From Deltaproteobacteria bacterium UBA6601 (GTDB taxonomy: Bacteria; Myxococcota_A; UBA796; UBA9615), in NCBI GenBank assembly GCA_002433485.1, contig DJIF01000084.1:54352-118351 (forward strand): 64,000 bases of DNA. The letters are read 5' to 3'. This document shows positions 1 to 9,772 of this stretch, piece by piece. Positions within the stretch are counted from its first letter, which is position 1. Each line of letters starts with the position of its first letter. A program made the translations under genes and the position numbers. The notes under the pieces are model-generated. The model was not told the DNA's origin and did not search any database. It saw only the letters and a list, made by a program, of their open reading frames with translations.

Positions 1-780
1 CCCCCGCCACCGGACCGCGATAGCGACGGTGTCATCGATGACAACGACGGCTGCCCCGATGAGGCTGAGGACAGCGACGGCTGGGAAGACCAAGACGGCT
101 GCCCGGATCTGGACAACGACGGCGACACGATTCCAGATGATGCTGATTCCTGCCCCGACGAGGCCGAGACTGTAGATGGCTGGGACGATGAAGACGGCTG
201 TCCGGAGAGCCCACCGGCGATCAAGCCCTTCACCATCGACGCTACCCTGGTGGATGGCACCACGGTCAAAGGCAAGGTGATCCGAATCACCGCCATCGAT
301 GAAGACGCGGCCGACACCAGCCCCAGTGAGCCCAACGACTTCGAGGTCATCGTCGACGAAGTCCACGAATTCAGCACTGATTGGTCAAACATCAAGAGCA
401 TGACTTCCGACAAGGTCAAGTTCATTGATGGCATCAACTGCTACTCAGAGGGCGTGCAGGAGCTCGGCGAGCCCACCACCTGGGAGTGCACGCTAAAGCA
501 CCCCACTCGGCTGCAATTGCACAGCTCTGAGAAGAAGGGAAGGCACTACTTCCTGGACCGCAAGAACCGACGCTTCGACCTGCAGATCGAAGACTTACAA
601 TGCAGTGGCAACTCCTGCGAAACCATCGAAGGCCAGCGTGGGCTGTCCCTGTACTTCGTGAATCTGCTGCGCTTCGTCAAGAACGATGAAGAAAGCGAAG
701 CCCTCATGGGGCTGCAAAAGGAGCTGCGCGCGATGCAGAAGATGCAGATTCGCAAGGCCAGCTTCAAGGCCATCCAATAA
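1..780 (+). CDS. Exported protein with thrombospondin type 3 repeats, 5' end outside the window
   Basis: The frame is open from base 1, so the N-terminus is missing; 259 residues are visible. Residues 1-72 hold two Asp-rich TSP3-type units built on DxDGDxxxD and CPDE.ED.DGWED.DGCPD patterns. These repeats normally bind calcium and sit between an exported N-terminal domain and an OmpA-like or other C-terminal domain. The remaining roughly 185 residues do not resemble OmpA. They look like a beta-rich domain with one Cys pair (LQCSGNSC) and a basic C-terminal helix. I do not recognise this domain. The gene lies 23 bases before another exported-protein gene on the same strand. Position in the outer membrane or periplasm is inferred from the repeats only. 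The first in-frame ATG inside the window (262) falls within the unknown domain and is unlikely to be the real start. Confidence 0.75.
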   Translation, partial: PPPPDRDSDGVIDDNDGCPDEAEDSDGWEDQDGCPDLDNDGDTIPDDADSCPDEAETVDGWDDEDGCPESPPAIKPFTIDATLVDGTTVKGKVIRITAIDEDAADTSPSEPNDFEVIVDEVHEFSTDWSNIKSMTSDKVKFIDGINCYSEGVQELGEPTTWECTLKHPTRLQLHSSEKKGRHYFLDRKNRRFDLQIEDLQCSGNSCETIEGQRGLSLYFVNLLRFVKNDEESEALMGLQKELRAMQKMQIRKASFKAIQ

Positions 781-803
781 CCGCCTGAGCACTCGCGTCT
801 CGC

Positions 804-1715
804 ATGCAGCGGCAGCACCTTTGGCGCTCATGGGCGGCCCTGATTGCCGCCCTGCTGCTGGGTGCACCGAGCGCGGCCCACGCCCAGGCAGCCGGTGCCC
901 CACCACCAGAGCCTGTGTCAGTGGATCCAGCACTCATCCGCGGCGCCCTCTCAGCACGCTTGAACTGTCAGTCCCTGGTACGTCTCCTCAATGAGGTCGG
1001 CGGACACTGGCAGCAGCTCAGCGATGGCAGCCTGAAGCGTGAACAGTTTGCGGAACTGCGGCGCGAGGCACGAGTCGAGTGGGACATCCGCTGGGGGGCC
1101 TGCGCCGGTGCTCGACGGGATCTGACTCAGGGGCTGCCCAAAAGCATGCTCAACGAGGAGGTAAGTCAGCTCAAGAAATTATGGGCCGCGCTGATGGAGG
1201 TGGGCGCGCTGGTTGAAGGAAATGCTGAGGCAACTGAGATCAACTCATCCATCATGCGCTATTCGGAGCTGCTTCAGGACTGGTCAAATCAGCTACCGGC
1301 ACGCTCCAACTTCTGGTCCAGCCCGCCGCCTGACGCCAAAGAGCTAGCCGAAAACTGTGTGCTTCGCAGTGAAGAGGCGCAACGAAACCTCGCCAATGCC
1401 CTTATGCAAAGCGCTGCCAGCGAGCGGAGTCTCAGCACCGACGAATCCATCGACGCACTACGGCTCCGACTTGAGCAGGCCGACAGTCTGCACCGCGAGT
1501 GTCAACACCAAAGCCCCCGCCAGCATATTGAGCTGCAGCTCCTCGGACGTCTGATGCGCGCATACCGGCAGCTCTTCGATGGTTTCATAGAGGGGGATGA
1601 CCAGGCCATTCGTGAGTCAATGCTCACAGCACAGGAGGCCACCTCCCATCTAAGCAGATGTCGCAATGAGCACGACTCTGGGGCCGCCGTGAGCCCATCA
1701 TGCACGGCCCAATAG
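804..1715 (+). CDS. Hypothetical secreted protein, largely helical
   Basis: The 303-residue product starts with a short basic segment and a hydrophobic stretch ending in an Ala-rich AHAQ signal-peptidase-like site near residue 28, so it is probably exported. The mature part is rich in Glu, Arg, Leu and Ser, is predicted by eye to be helical, and contains four scattered Cys (for example LNCQSL and RECQHQ). I recognise no enzyme motif or named family. It begins 23 bases after the stop of the TSP3-repeat gene, which suggests co-transcription. Its stop faces the VWA gene on the other strand across 27 bases. Confidence 0.65.
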   Translation: MQRQHLWRSWAALIAALLLGAPSAAHAQAAGAPPPEPVSVDPALIRGALSARLNCQSLVRLLNEVGGHWQQLSDGSLKREQFAELRREARVEWDIRWGACAGARRDLTQGLPKSMLNEEVSQLKKLWAALMEVGALVEGNAEATEINSSIMRYSELLQDWSNQLPARSNFWSSPPPDAKELAENCVLRSEEAQRNLANALMQSAASERSLSTDESIDALRLRLEQADSLHRECQHQSPRQHIELQLLGRLMRAYRQLFDGFIEGDDQAIRESMLTAQEATSHLSRCRNEHDSGAAVSPSCTAQ

Positions 1716-1742
1716 AGTGCAGCAGCACTCATGAAGAACCGT

Positions 1743-4601
1743 TCAACGGGTGGTTAGCTTGCGGTAGAGCGCCGGTAGGCGTCTGGGCAGCTCAGCAACA
1801 CCATCAATGACCACAAAGCGAACTTCGCCATAGAGATCAGGTAGGTATTCCTCACCGCCCGGGTCTACAGTGATACAGAACGGGTGAACCTTGAGATTTC
1901 GAGCTTCCCGCAAGGCCATCCTGGTGTCTTCCTGGGCATAGCTGCTCTGGTAAAGATCGCAGCCGCAATCGAGCGGCTTGCCGTCCGAAAGGAGCACCAA
2001 CAGCCGGGTCCTTGCATCCACCTCAAGCAGTCGGCGCGTGGCATGGCGAATGGCCGCGCCATCCCGGTTCTCCATCTGATAGGTCATCGCTCCGATCCGC
2101 CCTCGAACACTCTCACCAAAGGGCTCATCAAAGTCCTTAAAGACATCGAAGGCGACCATCTCCCTGCCGCGACCCGAGAACCCGAAGATCCCGTACCGGT
2201 CGCCCAGCGCATCCAGCGCTTCGCTCATCAGCACCAAGGCTTCCTTCTCAACTTCCACCACTGACTTTCCGCTACTGGCAACACCCTCTCGAGTCGACGC
2301 GCTCAGATCCACGAGAAAGGCCACCGCAACATCGCGCCGGCGGCGGTCGCTACGCTTATGCACCCGCCCCTCGCCCCAACGCCCACGCCGATTCTCAAGA
2401 AGTTCATCGACCAGCGCATCCAAATCAAGCAAGTCTCCCTCAGGCTCGCGGCGGCGCAAACCCAAGGCAGCTGGACGCAACATCTGAAACTCACGGCGTA
2501 GACGCCGCACCAAAGCGGCATGCTCGGAGACCACAGCATCGACAAAGGCCGATGCATTCCCTTCTGCCCGACGCTCCCAGACGCGACACCAGTTGGGCCG
2601 ATAGTCAGCAATCTGGCGGTCCCACTCGTGATATTCAAACAAGCGCAGGTCCTGGTCAGCGAGACGGTAGGTCTCCGAGTCTATGTTGCCGGTTCCCGGC
2701 CTGCGATACAGAGCGCTCAAGGCCCGTTCGATGCCGCTATCTGAGAGCCCAGGACTGAGTGCAAGCAGCACTTCCACCTCTGCGAGCGCCCGCTCAACAC
2801 CCCGCGCTTCAAGGGCCGCCTGAATGCGACGCGCACGGGCCCTCAGGCCTTCCGCTGCCGGGTCAGCGCTCTGCGACTCCAGGGATGACTGTGCAGCACT
2901 CTCGAGCCAAGCCTGGTTCGCAGCAGCAGCCGAGGACAGGTCTTCGCCAGGCACCCGCCCATCAAAAAGACGAGCCTTCAGCTCACCAGCGTCCACAGCG
3001 TCCGCGGTTTTCGGCCGATCAGAAACCTGCACTACAAGGCCAAGATCAGCTTCAAAGGCTTCAGCCGGCTGTTCACCCTCAGCCCCCATGCCGCTGGACT
3101 GTTCAGTGTTTGGACCGAGCTCGACGGGGCCTAGTCCCCTAGCTATGAACCGAGTCATCAAAGAGCGCAGCCGATCAGGATCTTCCTCAAGCCCGCCTGC
3201 CGCAGGCTCAGCCTGCGGCAGGCCCAGCCCACCAAAGACCGGATACAGAGCGGCAACCACTGCCGCGGAATCCTGTACGCCCGCGCCTGGATGGCGCAAG
3301 GACTCAAGTAACCAGGAAGCACGATGAAAGCGTTCGAAGGCTGACCCAGCTGGCAGCGGATCACCAAAGTAGAGCCAGCGCGTGAGCACCTCGAACAACA
3401 GGTCTGCATCCCGCAACGCGTCCAGCGCAGGGCGTTCGCCGCTATCCTGAGCCGCAATCGCCTCGATGCTGCGAGCCAGCCCCGAGTAAGACCTCCTAAG
3501 ACAGGCATCAACCCGCAGGTCTTCAGCAAAATCCATCAAGCGCCGGGCAAGGCCCGACTCAGGGAAGCGTCCACAGAACTCCTCAACGCAACTTCCGGGA
3601 GTATCTGCGGCTTGCCCGGCAGCCCCTATGTCAGTTTCTTCCTCCCCGTGGACCTCCCTCGGGTCTAGGCCGGCGACCTGAAAAGGCTGCAGGTCGAAGC
3701 TGCCAAATTCGATTCGACCGAGCTCGTGGGCAACCGCCACCTTGTACAAACGATAATTCTCATCATCTTCAACAAAGCGCGATACTCGAGAGATCAGCTT
3801 CAGCTTTGCACCGTCAGTTCGTGCCACTGCTGCCCGTGGTGCCGCCAGTGGATCGGCCGCCAGTTCCTCAACCACCTCAATGGGCAGGGCCCGGCCGATA
3901 CGCGCCTCTGCATAGAGTTGCAGGCTGCGAACCACAGCTTCAACCGCCAGGCCCTGCCGGCGCCCAGCCCAGGCCTCCTGCCCAGAGAGGCTCTCTCGGA
4001 GCAGAAAGGAGCGAGCGATCGACTCCGAACGAGCAGCCGCCTCCAGAGCATCCTCAAGAAAACTCACCACCCCCTCTTCAGGTCCTTCGCTCAGCAGCTT
4101 CCGAAGGGTTGGCAGAGCAGCAAAGCCGAGGCCCGGATAGATCGCACAGAGCTCTGAAAGTGCTTCGATCAGCCGGGACCTTAGCCTCAGATCGTCAACG
4201 CTCACAGCGCTATCGGGCAGAACTCTCGCCAACTGGCGCGACAAGGTTCGATCAGCGCCGACGCAGCGGGCTATCCCCTCCGCAACCCAACGCAGGCTGT
4301 CAGGATCTCGATGTGCCAGGGGCAACATCGCCTCAGCAAAGACCGAAGCCGCGACCCAGTCTCGCTGAGCCACCGAGAACACCGCCCGTTGCGCCATCCC
4401 AAAGTTCCGGCGCTCTAGGGCTGCCTTAGCCTCTCCTAGCCAACGGGTGACATCTGCCGCGGCCTTCACATGCTCCACCGGGTTATCCCGGATCCGCCCC
4501 CGGGCCGAGACGACCAGACCCGCTGCATCACCAATACTCAGGGCAGCGAGGCGATCTAGCCAACCCTTCGGGCGATCGCTGGGGTCGTCATCAACCGACA
4601 T
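1743..4601 (-). CDS. CbbO/NorD-type VWA-domain protein
   Basis: The 952-residue protein has a long helical N-terminal region and a C-terminal von Willebrand factor A domain. The MIDAS motif DLSAS is at residues 765-769, followed by LLSDGKPLDCGCDLY, which is typical of CbbO and NorD proteins. These work with a CbbQ/NorQ ATPase to remodel a metalloenzyme; the classical clients are RuBisCO and nitric oxide reductase. The partner ATPase lies immediately upstream, 37 bases away. No RuBisCO, Nor or methanol dehydrogenase gene is in the window, so the client is unknown. An acidic stretch of about 150 residues in the middle (Glu/Ala-rich) is probably a flexible linker. The ATG start is used although no strong ribosome-binding site precedes it. 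Confidence 0.85.
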   Translation of the reverse strand: MSVDDDPSDRPKGWLDRLAALSIGDAAGLVVSARGRIRDNPVEHVKAAADVTRWLGEAKAALERRNFGMAQRAVFSVAQRDWVAASVFAEAMLPLAHRDPDSLRWVAEGIARCVGADRTLSRQLARVLPDSAVSVDDLRLRSRLIEALSELCAIYPGLGFAALPTLRKLLSEGPEEGVVSFLEDALEAAARSESIARSFLLRESLSGQEAWAGRRQGLAVEAVVRSLQLYAEARIGRALPIEVVEELAADPLAAPRAAVARTDGAKLKLISRVSRFVEDDENYRLYKVAVAHELGRIEFGSFDLQPFQVAGLDPREVHGEEETDIGAAGQAADTPGSCVEEFCGRFPESGLARRLMDFAEDLRVDACLRRSYSGLARSIEAIAAQDSGERPALDALRDADLLFEVLTRWLYFGDPLPAGSAFERFHRASWLLESLRHPGAGVQDSAAVVAALYPVFGGLGLPQAEPAAGGLEEDPDRLRSLMTRFIARGLGPVELGPNTEQSSGMGAEGEQPAEAFEADLGLVVQVSDRPKTADAVDAGELKARLFDGRVPGEDLSSAAAANQAWLESAAQSSLESQSADPAAEGLRARARRIQAALEARGVERALAEVEVLLALSPGLSDSGIERALSALYRRPGTGNIDSETYRLADQDLRLFEYHEWDRQIADYRPNWCRVWERRAEGNASAFVDAVVSEHAALVRRLRREFQMLRPAALGLRRREPEGDLLDLDALVDELLENRRGRWGEGRVHKRSDRRRRDVAVAFLVDLSASTREGVASSGKSVVEVEKEALVLMSEALDALGDRYGIFGFSGRGREMVAFDVFKDFDEPFGESVRGRIGAMTYQMENRDGAAIRHATRRLLEVDARTRLLVLLSDGKPLDCGCDLYQSSYAQEDTRMALREARNLKVHPFCITVDPGGEEYLPDLYGEVRFVVIDGVAELPRRLPALYRKLTTR

Positions 4602-4638
4602 GACTACAGTCTAGCTGGCCGCGCCAAAGACCGCGGAA

Positions 4639-5568
4639 TCAGAAAAAATCGCGAACCACCTCAAGCATAGACCGCTGTAAATCCCGATCGTCGCTGAGCG
4701 GCTCTACAATGGTCGCGCGACAGGCGGCCTCAGGATCAACGCCGGCAACCATCAGCTTACCGGCGTAGATGAGCAGGCGAGTGCTCACGCCCTCCTCCAG
4801 GCCATGACTCCGCAACTTTCGAATCCGCTGGGCGATGCGAACCAGCTGAGCCGCAACCTCGGCACCCACCGCTGACTCGTGAGCCACAACCTCGGCTTCT
4901 ACGTCCCGCTCGGGATAATCAAAAGAGAGCCCCACAAAACGCTGGCGAGTGCTCTGCTTGAGGTCCTTCATGATCGACTGGTAGGCCGGATTGTACGAAA
5001 CCACCAGCATGAACTCTGGAGGTGCCTCAACCACCTCGCTGCGTTTATCGATGGTGAGGATTCTTCGATCATCAGCCAGCGGGTGGATCACCACCAAGCT
5101 GTCATTGCGCGCCTCCACAACCTCATCGAGATAACAGATCGCACCCATCCGCACAGCAAGACTAAGAGGGCCGTCCACCCATTGAGTCGCACCGTCGACA
5201 AAGAGGTAGCGACCTACCAGGTCCGAGGCGCTCAGATCCTCGTGGCAGGCCACCGTGACCAGCGGTCTGCCGAGCTTCCAGGCCATATACGAGACAAAGC
5301 GGGTCTTACCCGAACCGGTCGGGCCCTTCAGCAAAACGCCGAATTGCTGGCGCGCAGCCTCCTCAAAAACCTCCACCTCGCGACCAGTAGGCCGATAATA
5401 AGGCTCCTTAGCCACCCGGTAAGCCTGCTCAAGTCCATTAACCGGAGTGGTGTCGCTGGTTCGGCTGCGCTTAGAGGACTTAGCAGAGGCCTTGCTGCGC
5501 TTCGCTTTAGCGGCAGCAGTTGCTGCCTGCTTCCCGTTCGCACCGGCTGCCGGCTTTCTCGAGCTCAT
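4639..5568 (-). CDS. CbbQ/NorQ-type MoxR AAA+ ATPase
   Basis: This is a 309-residue AAA+ ATPase. Walker A is GPTGSGKT at 82-89, Walker B is AICYLDEV with D148 and E149, and a sensor-1-like VVSYNP lies downstream. The family forms hexameric rings that, with a VWA adaptor, activate or remodel a client enzyme. The first 40 residues are a low-complexity Lys/Ser/Ala-rich tail not usual in CbbQ; they may be an unstructured extension, or the true start may be later. The gene overlaps the ArgE-like gene upstream by 4 bases and is followed by the VWA gene, so the pair is translated together. Confidence 0.88.
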   Translation of the reverse strand: MSSRKPAAGANGKQAATAAAKAKRSKASAKSSKRSRTSDTTPVNGLEQAYRVAKEPYYRPTGREVEVFEEAARQQFGVLLKGPTGSGKTRFVSYMAWKLGRPLVTVACHEDLSASDLVGRYLFVDGATQWVDGPLSLAVRMGAICYLDEVVEARNDSLVVIHPLADDRRILTIDKRSEVVEAPPEFMLVVSYNPAYQSIMKDLKQSTRQRFVGLSFDYPERDVEAEVVAHESAVGAEVAAQLVRIAQRIRKLRSHGLEEGVSTRLLIYAGKLMVAGVDPEAACRATIVEPLSDDRDLQRSMLEVVRDFF

Positions 5569-6710
5569 GTGCAGAACGCCTCAATAGCATCGGCATAGAG
5601 GTCACTGGCAGCCTCCAGCGCGTCCATCTCTACCCACTCATCTTCACGATGGGCCTGGGCGATTTCGCCGGGGCCACAGATACAGGCAACCGCACCCATT
5701 CGAGAGAATGTGGGCCCCTCCGTGTAAAAGGGCACACTGATGGTCTGTGAAGCAGTGCGCTCCACCAACCACTGCACCAGTGGAGCCCCCTCGCTCGTCG
5801 CGAGCGCCTCGTCCGTTTCGTGAGGCTCGAACTTCACCACAACGCCACGCAGTTCAGGAAGGGCAGCCACGGCACGACGCTCTACCTCAGCAAACAAGGC
5901 CGCCGCATCCTGGCCGGGCAGCGGCCGCACTTCCAATACAAAAGAGGCGTGCTCAGCAACCACGTTGCGAGCGCTACCACCTTCCACTTTGCCGATGTTC
6001 AAGGTGGTCCAGGGAGGTTCCAGCCCACAGGCGGGATCTCCCCTACCCTGCCACTCCTCAGCAAGTCCATAGAGGGCATCGATGACCCGGGCAGCACCGT
6101 GAATAGCCGAAGCCCCCTGGCGCGGATCGGAAGAGTGGGCAGGGCTACCCCGCAGCCGAAAAACACCCGCTGCGTAGCCCTTGTGCTGTACCGCGGGACG
6201 CAGACCTGTGGGCTCACCGATGATGCAATGCTCAACCCTGAGAGGAGCAACTCGCTCCAGTAGCTTCACTCCGTGACAGCCGATCTCTTCTTGAAAGGTA
6301 AAAGCCAGCCACAGCGGCTTACGCAAGCGGCTCATATCGAAGCGCTGACAGGCGTTCAGCATGGCAGCTATGCCACCTTTCATGTCGCAGGCTCCCCGCC
6401 CGTAGAGTCTCCGACCATCGCGCTCGGGGACGACCGTAGAACGCATCTCAGCGGCATACGGAACGGTATCCGTGTGACCCGCTAAAGCCATACCGCCATC
6501 ACGGTCCGGGCCAAAGCGGGCCAACAGATTGACCTGCCCTGGGCGCTTCGGATCTGGGCTGCCACACCGCTGTATGGCTGCGCCCAGTGGCTCAAGCAAC
6601 TCTTCAAGACGAGCGCAGAAACCCTCATTCGGCAGGTGCGAGACCGTGTCGTAGGAGATGAGCTCTTCTGTCAGCTTGACCGGGTCCCTGCTGCTGCTCA
6701 CATCCATCAC
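5565..6710 (-). CDS. argE: Acetylornithine deacetylase-like M20 peptidase
   Basis: The 381-residue protein is a zinc-dependent M20 amidohydrolase closest in motif to ArgE, which removes acetyl from N-acetylornithine in arginine synthesis. Metal-ligand motifs are visible in order: [18 protein letters not shown] and FQEEIGCHG, followed by the HKG and HSS elements of the lid domain. DapE and other M20 deacylases are the main alternatives; no arginine genes are nearby to settle it. The start is a GTG in a GTGA overlap with the upstream OmpA-like gene (an ATG follows one codon later). Placement between a porin and a MoxR/VWA pair is unusual for an amino-acid gene. Confidence 0.8.
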   Translation of the reverse strand: MMDVSSSRDPVKLTEELISYDTVSHLPNEGFCARLEELLEPLGAAIQRCGSPDPKRPGQVNLLARFGPDRDGGMALAGHTDTVPYAAEMRSTVVPERDGRRLYGRGACDMKGGIAAMLNACQRFDMSRLRKPLWLAFTFQEEIGCHGVKLLERVAPLRVEHCIIGEPTGLRPAVQHKGYAAGVFRLRGSPAHSSDPRQGASAIHGAARVIDALYGLAEEWQGRGDPACGLEPPWTTLNIGKVEGGSARNVVAEHASFVLEVRPLPGQDAAALFAEVERRAVAALPELRGVVVKFEPHETDEALATSEGAPLVQWLVERTASQTISVPFYTEGPTFSRMGAVACICGPGEIAQAHREDEWVEMDALEAASDLYADAIEAFCT

Positions 6711-8557
6711 TCGGCTGCGGGGGCGCCCCCCTCGGTGGTCGTATCGACTGCGCGAGCAATAATAGTGAATTCTACCAGTGAACGGGAGCCGTCCTGATTA
6801 CCAGCCGCAGCGCCCCCTGCACGTGCCCCACCCGAGGCGAGCCGTGACTTCACCACCCCACCTCGAACCAGCCTGGCGATCACGGCTGCAGCTCGCTGGT
6901 CAGCCAGCTTTCGGCCGCCTCGAGCGGCAGCTGCTGAATCCACTGCGACGCTAACCTTCAGCTTGCTGATCTCAGGGTGCGCTTCAAGAATCCTACGCAC
7001 CGCATTGATGGTCGGATAAGAGCGGCGCGCTGGGCTCTTTGCTCCCTTGGCGAAGCTGAGGTCTCCGAGCAATACGATCCGAGCGCCACGTAGCACAGCC
7101 AACATGTCGTCAGGACAGCCATCTTCATCAAGATGACCGTTTAAATTCTCCGGATCATCCGGGCACAGGTCATCACCATCCAGAACCGCGTCCGCATCAT
7201 TGTCCGGCTCAGGACAGCCATCGTGATCACGCCATGAGTCCATGTCTTCAGGCTCCAGCGGGCAGCGATCATCGCCATCAAGGATTCCATCCTCATCATT
7301 GTCTGGCTCGGGACAGCCGTCCTGGTCCTCGTGACCATCCACATCCTCTGCCTCGCCAGGACAGGCGTCCTCAGCGTCAAGCACACCGTCTTCATCGTTA
7401 TCATCTTCAGGACAGCCGTTTTCATCGGAGTAGCCATCGAGGTCCTCGGGATCCTCAGGACAGAAGTCATCCACATCGACCACACCGTCACCATCATTGT
7501 CCGGGTCAGGACAGCCATCGAGGTCCTCAAAGCCATCAAGGTCCTCAGCCTCATCAGGGCAGGAGTCATCGGGCTCGACAACCCCATCGCCGTCACGATC
7601 TCGGATCGGTCCGTAGGAAATACCAGCAAAAACCCGGAACACTGGAGTTCCCACCCCACGCGAAAGGCCAGGGCCGCCACCAAAGACAGCGTCAATCCCC
7701 TTGGGAAAGCGCAGCCTGGCGCTCACCAGCAATTCGGCCGGGCTGTGAGTCATGGCGCGGCCATCGTAACCACCGACCAACTCAAGGCCCGGCCCGACGA
7801 TGCCGGCGCCGCTCAGCTCAAGGTTGAGGTCAAATCGCCGCGGCACCAGAGAAGCTCCCACAGCTAGCCCCCAGAGGATCTCATCGTCTGCCGCAATGTT
7901 GTCGCCAATAGCAGCGTAGCCAGGCTTGAAACGATATCCGAAGTGCGCCGCCGCTCTGAGCTTGCGCATCGTCTTAGAGGCCGCCACCTTGACCCCTACA
8001 GTCGGCACCCCTGAGGTCAGGAAGATGTTGGGGTTGCCGGTCGGAAAGGTGATGAAGGGAATGACCGCGACCGAGAGGAACTTATTCTCTTCTCTGAGCA
8101 CGCGAAAGCGACCCTCAACCCACAGATCACCGAGGGAAAAGACCTGCTCCTTGCCGCCCAGTTCCAAGATCCCTTCACCGGTACTAGCCACCTGCATAAA
8201 TGCAATTCCAGCGTTCACTTCAACCCAATTGGTGATGGCATAGCCGGCACGGAACTGCCCGGCAAAGAGCCCATCTACGGCACCGCCAGTGCGACGAAGG
8301 TCACCTGCGACCACCTGGAGCGGCCGATAGCCGTAGTTAAACGAGACATCAAAACCAAAGCTGCGACGCGGCAGTAACTGGCCGTCATGAACGAGAATGA
8401 AGTTGTGATAGGAGCCCACCGCCTGAAAGCGCTGAATATCAAGCGACGGCGGAGGTCCTGAGGGAGGACCGGCATCCTGTGCTCTCGTCTGCACAGGTAT
8501 CCACGCCAGCATCAGGGCAATAACAGTCAGCAGAGTTCTGGCGCACGACACCACCAT
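6707..8557 (-). CDS. OmpA-family outer membrane protein with TSP3 repeats
   Basis: I place the start at the ATG at 8557. A GGGGAG ribosome-binding site lies about eight bases upstream, and the resulting 616-residue protein opens with a clean signal peptide ending near TRAQ. A longer reading from a TTG at 8671 would bury the signal peptide. After the signal comes a beta-rich region of about 270 residues that could form a membrane barrel. Five tandem units of about 33 residues follow (DNDGDGVVD, CPEDPEDLDGY, NGCPE type), and then a C-terminal OmpA-like peptidoglycan-binding domain. That domain is degenerate: the usual HTDxxG loop is replaced by VAVDSAAAARGG, although ADQRAAAV remains. It heads the operon with argE-like, cbbQ-like and cbbO-like genes. 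Confidence 0.85.
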   Translation of the reverse strand: MVVSCARTLLTVIALMLAWIPVQTRAQDAGPPSGPPPSLDIQRFQAVGSYHNFILVHDGQLLPRRSFGFDVSFNYGYRPLQVVAGDLRRTGGAVDGLFAGQFRAGYAITNWVEVNAGIAFMQVASTGEGILELGGKEQVFSLGDLWVEGRFRVLREENKFLSVAVIPFITFPTGNPNIFLTSGVPTVGVKVAASKTMRKLRAAAHFGYRFKPGYAAIGDNIAADDEILWGLAVGASLVPRRFDLNLELSGAGIVGPGLELVGGYDGRAMTHSPAELLVSARLRFPKGIDAVFGGGPGLSRGVGTPVFRVFAGISYGPIRDRDGDGVVEPDDSCPDEAEDLDGFEDLDGCPDPDNDGDGVVDVDDFCPEDPEDLDGYSDENGCPEDDNDEDGVLDAEDACPGEAEDVDGHEDQDGCPEPDNDEDGILDGDDRCPLEPEDMDSWRDHDGCPEPDNDADAVLDGDDLCPDDPENLNGHLDEDGCPDDMLAVLRGARIVLLGDLSFAKGAKSPARRSYPTINAVRRILEAHPEISKLKVSVAVDSAAAARGGRKLADQRAAAVIARLVRGGVVKSRLASGGARAGGAAAGNQDGSRSLVEFTIIARAVDTTTEGGAPAAE

Positions 8558-8692
8558 ACGGGCTCCCCATCGGCTGATTCTGATCCGGCCTTTAACAACA
8601 ATAGCAATGGCCCAGGCGATGGGCGTCGGTTCCACGCACCGCAACAGCACCTTAGCTTGCGCTGAAGCCAAAATGATGGCACCCCTTTGTGC

Positions 8693-9745
8693 ATGAATGT
8701 GTCGTCAAAACTGCTCTCTACCGCTCTCGACCAGGTGCTCAACCAGACTCGTCAGCTCAACCAGGCCCCCGAGCAGGACACTAGCGTCCTGAGCCGGGAG
8801 ACCCTGCTGTTCCCGCTCGATGAACTGGAACTGCTGACCATTGAGGGGCGGGACCGCAGGCGTTTTCTCCATGCCATGCTCTCCGGCGAGGTCGCCGCGC
8901 TCACCGCAGGTGCAGGAGTGTGGGCGACCTTCAACAACATCAAAGGCCGAACCATCGCCGACATTCGCCTGCTCGACATCGACCCCGATCCAAAACAGGG
9001 CTCCATGCTTGCACTGCTGGAGACCGGCGCCAGCGAGCCGCTGATCGAGAGCCTCGACCGTTTCATCATCGCTGAGAAGGTGTTCTTCGAACGGCCAGAC
9101 GGGTTGTGCCTGTGGCTATTGGCCGGAGCCACAGCGGACGAGACTCTGCGCGACCTGGGTCTAGAGGTGCCCGAACAGGCCCCACTGGCTCACTGCCCGA
9201 TCAGCAGAGACGGCCTGGAAGCTCGAGTAGTGCGCATGGACCGCAGCCACAGCGAAGCACGAGACCTGCTCCTCATCGTTCCCCAGCAGCAGGAGGAACT
9301 TATGCTTAGCCTGCTTTCAGAGATTCCACGCGGCTCATCTGAGCTGCTGGCTGCAGCCCGCATCGAGGCAGGACCACCGCGCTTCGGCATCGACTTCACC
9401 CACGGCAACATCCCCCTCGAAGCGAACCTCGCTGATCGCGCCATCAACTTCAATAAGGGCTGCTATCCCGGGCAGGAAGTGATCTGCAGAATCAACTCGA
9501 TGGGAGCCCCCGCGCGGCGACTCATGCGCCTGCAGGTCACCGCCGAGCGCCCGCCCGAGCCAGGTACGGTGCTATTTCATGGTAAGCGAGAGGTGGGCTA
9601 CATCACCTCCGCAATTCGTTCAGCCCAATGCCAGCCCATCGCAGCCCTAGGCTACGTTCGCAAAAAGCTGTGTGAGGCAGGAACCATGTTCCACGTCGGA
9701 GAGGTTGGCGCTGCCGCAGAAGCACAAGTCCTGGAGTCCGCCTGA
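8693..9745 (+). CDS. ygfZ: Folate-binding YgfZ-family protein (Fe-S cluster repair)
   Basis: This 350-residue protein carries the YgfZ/GcvT-like signature KGCYPGQE at residues 255-262, with the Cys needed for activity. YgfZ-family proteins bind folate and support assembly or repair of Fe-S clusters, for example in MiaB, whose gene is also in this window at 23.9-25.3 kb. I chose the ATG at 8693 over a TTG two codons upstream. No strong ribosome-binding site is visible for either. The gene is divergent from the OmpA-like operon and convergent with the CysQ-like gene. Confidence 0.85.
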   Translation: MNVSSKLLSTALDQVLNQTRQLNQAPEQDTSVLSRETLLFPLDELELLTIEGRDRRRFLHAMLSGEVAALTAGAGVWATFNNIKGRTIADIRLLDIDPDPKQGSMLALLETGASEPLIESLDRFIIAEKVFFERPDGLCLWLLAGATADETLRDLGLEVPEQAPLAHCPISRDGLEARVVRMDRSHSEARDLLLIVPQQQEELMLSLLSEIPRGSSELLAAARIEAGPPRFGIDFTHGNIPLEANLADRAINFNKGCYPGQEVICRINSMGAPARRLMRLQVTAERPPEPGTVLFHGKREVGYITSAIRSAQCQPIAALGYVRKKLCEAGTMFHVGEVGAAAEAQVLESA

Positions 9746-9772
9746 GTCTGGACCCATGGCCCCATTGATCCC

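Noticed and set aside
7234..7867. Long reading frames opposite the TSP3 repeats of the OmpA-like gene
   Set aside because: Low-complexity His/Arg/Thr translations caused by the repeated Asp/Gly codons; the minus-strand gene explains the region fully.
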